In this document: one piece after another, positions 21,301 to 23,820 of the stretch
Layout of the letters: each line of letters begins with the position of its first letter
Position numbering within the stretch: the first letter of the stretch is position 1
Source: a virus
Reading direction: 5' to 3' (one strand)
Virus record (IMG/VR): IMGVR_UViG_3300035145_000377
Span: 1 to 23,820 of that record
DNA: 23,820 nucleotides
The notes under the pieces: generated by a model
Seen by the model: only the letters and a program-made list of their open reading frames with translations
Told to the model about the DNA's origin: nothing
Databases searched by the model: none
Translations under genes and position numbers: made by a program

Positions 21301-23820
21301 AGATTTCAAAATTTAATGAAAGAAGTTAGTTTCTTTTTTGAATCTTTACGTTTTTCTATTACAGAAAAATTGCAAGATTTAGGATTGAAAGACTCAATGG
21401 TCAAAAAAACAATACAAGCTAGTGCTAATACTGTAACTGGAAGACCAAGCATAGGAGGAATACCAATAGAAAAAGCTGCTCAAATTGCTGCTCTAAAAGC
21501 ATTTGATGTTGGTGGTGCTGTAGATACCAAATTATTAGAAGAAGCTGTCTTTAACAATATGGATGCAACAAAGATTGTAAAAGATACAGCAGGTGGAGGA
21601 TATAGACACAAACTTGACTACTCCGACCCATATCAAGTTTTAAGAGATATGGGATTCATAGGTGATTATCAAGGGGAATTTAACGCATCAGGTAAAAGCT
21701 ATGACTTACCTGTAGAATTAGACCCACTCACTGGTTTACCAACAAGAGATGGTAAACAATTTAAGTTTAGAGATTTCTTAGACCCTGATTCTCCATTTAA
21801 AGCTGGTTCACAGATAGGACAAATAAAGCTTCCTAAGTCTGGTGCAAAAATGAATGTAGCAGGTAAGAGCTTGCTCGAAGTAATGCGTATTGATGAAATA
21901 CAAGCTGCTATAGAAGAAAGTGGAAAAGACTTAGAAGTTACAGCAGAAAATTACTTTAAATTAATGGGTAAAACTATTGAAGAGGCAGTACCAGAAGATA
22001 CATTAGTTGAAATATTTAGAGGCGTATCTGTTCCTAAAGACAGAATGGACCCTGAAAGAGCAGCAAGAGCTCAAATAAACGATTTAGATTGGATAACTAC
22101 AAGTAGAAGTACTGCAGATTTTTATGCAAAAACTAATACAGAGAAAAAACTAGCACAAGGTTTAGATTATGAAGAGCTGATAATGTCTCAGCAAGTTAAG
22201 GCATCAGAAATATTTTACAATACTTCTGCTGAGGTTTCTGCTGAAAACTTAACACTTGTAACAGAGGGATTCAGAGAGCAGTATAAAAAGATAACACAAC
22301 AACTTGGTTTTGGAAAAACTATGATTCCAGAAGATGTCAACTTGACATTAGGCAAATATACAGAAGGTTTTAATACCTTTATTGCAAGTATAGGCGAATC
22401 ATTAGATAGCCTAAAGAAATCAGCATCAGGATACATGAAATCTTTAGGAATAGATATGCCTAAATCACTAGATAAGGTTTCAGAAAAATTTGGTAATTTA
22501 GGTGACAAAATATCTGAAAAATCAAGACCAGGTATAGAAAAATTATTAGCACTATATCAAGGTAGTTACTTTGGTGCAGAAGCTAAGCGAGAAAGATTAA
22601 TAGCTAAACAAGAAAAAGCTTTAATGAAAGCAAATAATGCTCTTACACTTTATATAAAAAGGATGATTGATACAGCAGAATTAGCTGATTCATACATAGA
22701 TGATATTATATCTTCAGACTTATCACCAAAAGCTATAAACTTACAAAACTTAGGTGCTAGAAGTGACAAAGAACAATTAGACGATTTACTAGATTCAATT
22801 TATGGTGAGACAGGTGAAGGCTTCTTCGGTAATAGAGCTAGAAAGAGAAGAAGGTCATTAGCTGCTGGTGGTTCATTAGCAGAAGTAAACAGTGTTATAG
22901 CCGCAGCTTCTGAAATAAAAGATGCAGATTTTACTTCACAATATGTAACAAGTGGTGGCAAAACAATAGAGATTAATAAAGGAATGGTCAAATCATTTAA
23001 AGCTGTTGCTGCATCAATGGGTAAAGTAAGAGCTCTTATAGCAGCATTTACAGCAAGTATCAGTTTACTAGGTGTTGCTTACCTTGTAATAGCACCATTA
23101 GTAAAACTATTTGCAAAATTTGGAGCTCAGAGCAGAGGACTAAATCAGTTCACAAATAGCTTAAGAGAAGCAACACAAGGAATGTTGGAATATAGAACTG
23201 AGTTATTCAAACTAACACAAGCACAAGAAATATTAGAAACAGAATCTAAAGTATTTGGTTTTGAAGGTAGTGAAATGGAAGGCACTCTTAATGATTATAT
23301 TAAGAAACAAACTCAAGCCATTGAGTCACAAAGAAGACAGATGGCTGAGACTCTAGGTGCTTCATATATAGAAAATATTGCAGAAAATGTATTTAGTGGT
23401 AGTGCTGGTGTACAAGCTGGTTCTTATACAGATACAATGATTGAAGCTTTGGCTAGAGGATTCAAAGTAGATGAATCTGAAATAAGAAAGAGATTAGGAA
23501 GACCTGTTGGTGAAACATTATTTGCAATATTAGAAGGTGAAGAGCTTCCAACATTTGATAAATTACTAGAAGGAATGCTCTTTGATAAATCTGATACTAC
23601 AGATGATAATGTACTTTCAGCTTTCTTTAGTGGAGCTACAAGAGAAATGTTAGAGTCTGGTGGGGTTACTCAAGGAGTAGAACAAGGATTTAATTATTTC
23701 AATGAATTATTTAGCGATGCATTAACACAGAGTTTCCAAAATATTACTTTACCACCAAATGTTAAAGACGGTTTATATGGAACTGAATATGTAGAGGATA
23801 TGTATGAAAAATATTCAAAT
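18343..23820 (+). CDS. Tape measure protein (3' partial, at least 1826 aa) with ART-like segment
   Basis: The ATG at 18343 opens a frame with no stop to the window end, giving 1826 residues so far. The N-terminus has a TP901-type tape measure core: helices with Ala/Gly-rich SAGSTFGLVAAGFGAGAAAA (54-73), AKFEESFVAVKK (75-86), APVTADELNQIASVGGQLG and AIGQPAQAGATAIVRLMTEM (232-251). A hydrophobic segment lies at 407-434 and a clear membrane-like helix at about 1567-1588 (SLLGVAYLVIAPLVKLF). Residues about 1215-1300 resemble an ADP-ribosyltransferase: EIFRG (1223-1227), then WITTSRSTADFYA (1250-1262) and downstream acidic residues. It sets tail length and is thought to exit into the cell envelope at infection. 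Only a weak AGGT precedes the start. Its length suggests a long tail, roughly 0.15 nm per helical residue. Confidence 0.9.
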   Translation, partial: MAKGSTSAFSLKGDIQLYFSDKSLKAANKQIQQSAARIQGHSESVKRTLGNMAVSAGSTFGLVAAGFGAGAAAAAKFEESFVAVKKTLNIAGDTRKVERGFQQIAKSLLDLTKIAPVTADELNQIASVGGQLGIAASDIVKFTQVIQKLTIATNMGAEQAALAMARLQEITGRGVDELDNLGATLVDLGNNFAATESEITNASLQIATATSQIAGNLNNAAVDALAFSTALRAIGQPAQAGATAIVRLMTEMSKAVTQGGEKLEIFATTAGLSVGEFQKLFELDSTKAIAMFVRGLDQSNIAGMTNIEVMERLGLSQVRTRKAILALSKANETLFKAIDTANSAFIENRALNEEAARRYDTLFSKIQQLKNIAQAGLIDFGLESKGLDLAKDGMEGLLNITQQLADNIDFMVKRIIPIVGVATTIRGIFGVLNKNTIEMANNMGLFDEAMQGIKSSRGILENLGFAVGPAPSMEELQSFGMAGLRGSQLNTADKLLERVPGIIGKIFNVTTGSARREQNQNRVNFFTQARGADAYMQGVVPQIKMDKLVDVYAIQETIAQALGQDVNFEDILSSDNILSHLINTREDLMSQLTGRMDPTGDDIIARSDIQLSDFSQADQVRAMNEMVAEYMQRMLNRALFVQPDFYDNVFAQINQSLFNLFIKLEGFFGSDLKEAMARTLQVVKGSIFGRTNPMAVLGKYANAANISPIALSQAPSADPEGIGGFGMPEGAQEGNVTMSRNFGQGARNLLRDILIGNADDNIKNIINASKLDKKGLIKYDSKTIMAVLEIRRKFFSAVVEPMADTDFIVPVIESVGGGKNLDALRNIIDNTAFEPEDVMKLVDETGFRYPGSQDVPAIFQELQNLSTEEYLKFFNQEGLVGKGVNLFKGLGSSAASKIKGMGSKVLKFGADKIAFAKDVQEVISEIIGEKVLADLEVLFNNDNFGIEAALNKMTKNEHLDARFAEKDLISTKTASTLQLITTNIQKRFQNLMKEVSFFFESLRFSITEKLQDLGLKDSMVKKTIQASANTVTGRPSIGGIPIEKAAQIAALKAFDVGGAVDTKLLEEAVFNNMDATKIVKDTAGGGYRHKLDYSDPYQVLRDMGFIGDYQGEFNASGKSYDLPVELDPLTGLPTRDGKQFKFRDFLDPDSPFKAGSQIGQIKLPKSGAKMNVAGKSLLEVMRIDEIQAAIEESGKDLEVTAENYFKLMGKTIEEAVPEDTLVEIFRGVSVPKDRMDPERAARAQINDLDWITTSRSTADFYAKTNTEKKLAQGLDYEELIMSQQVKASEIFYNTSAEVSAENLTLVTEGFREQYKKITQQLGFGKTMIPEDVNLTLGKYTEGFNTFIASIGESLDSLKKSASGYMKSLGIDMPKSLDKVSEKFGNLGDKISEKSRPGIEKLLALYQGSYFGAEAKRERLIAKQEKALMKANNALTLYIKRMIDTAELADSYIDDIISSDLSPKAINLQNLGARSDKEQLDDLLDSIYGETGEGFFGNRARKRRRSLAAGGSLAEVNSVIAAASEIKDADFTSQYVTSGGKTIEINKGMVKSFKAVAASMGKVRALIAAFTASISLLGVAYLVIAPLVKLFAKFGAQSRGLNQFTNSLREATQGMLEYRTELFKLTQAQEILETESKVFGFEGSEMEGTLNDYIKKQTQAIESQRRQMAETLGASYIENIAENVFSGSAGVQAGSYTDTMIEALARGFKVDESEIRKRLGRPVGETLFAILEGEELPTFDKLLEGMLFDKSDTTDDNVLSAFFSGATREMLESGGVTQGVEQGFNYFNELFSDALTQSFQNITLPPNVKDGLYGTEYVEDMYEKYSN

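Noticed and set aside
18393-22991. Several minus-strand frames opposite the tape measure gene
   Set aside because: All lie under one uninterrupted plus-strand frame with tape measure features; the Ala/Pro/Ser/Leu-rich products are mirror translations of it.
1-23820. CRISPR array, insertion sequence, tRNA, integrase or attachment site
   Set aside because: No regularly spaced repeats, transposase, tRNA-like folds or recombinase motifs were seen.

Overview
This window looks like the packaging, head and tail gene block of a tailed, long-tailed (siphovirus-type) double-stranded DNA phage of an actinobacterium. The host inference rests on a WhiB-like [4Fe-4S] protein (226..492), a family known only from Actinobacteria and their phages. 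The DNA is strongly AT-rich (roughly one third G+C by eye, not computed). That would suit phages of low-GC aquatic actinobacteria such as the marine Actinomarinales, but this last step is inference. No integrase, replication gene, tRNA or CRISPR array is visible.

Layout. (1) 1..80 is the tail end of an unrecognised CDS. (2) 81..778 is a small regulatory or accessory block: a WhiB-like gene whose promoter contains a near-perfect LexA/SOS-type operator, a tiny convergent minus-strand gene, and a non-coding stretch with two hairpins. (3) 779..2829 is the packaging block: HNH endonuclease, FmdB-like zinc ribbon, a small helical protein, and the large terminase. (4) 2830..9059 is the head block: a 999-residue portal protein with a long multi-module C-terminal extension, an HK97-type prohead protease with an acidic tail, the HK97-fold major capsid protein, three microproteins (two extremely basic) and a Lys-rich protein. 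(5) 9069..16547 is the head-tail connection: an Ad1-type connector, a sigma-region-4-like/zinc-finger DNA-binding protein, a head-closure protein, a giant 1766-residue protein occupying the neck-gene position, and a tail terminator. (6) 16589 to the end is the tail: a small acidic protein, the major tail protein, a tail assembly chaperone pair joined by a -1 frameshift at CCCAAAA, and a very large tape measure protein (at least 1826 residues, running off the right end) carrying an ADP-ribosyltransferase-like segment.

The structural genes all lie on the plus strand, tightly packed, often with stop and start codons touching or overlapping, so they are probably co-transcribed. Hairpins lie directly before and after both the major capsid and the major tail genes, the two products needed in most copies. 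This suggests RNA-level tuning inside one long operon.

The most unusual items are the giant neck-position protein with an HK97 gp10-like segment in its middle, the portal fused to modules resembling head accessory domains, the ART-like insert in the tape measure, the basic microprotein pair beside the capsid gene, the DNA-binding protein among connector genes, and the SOS-type operator on whiB.
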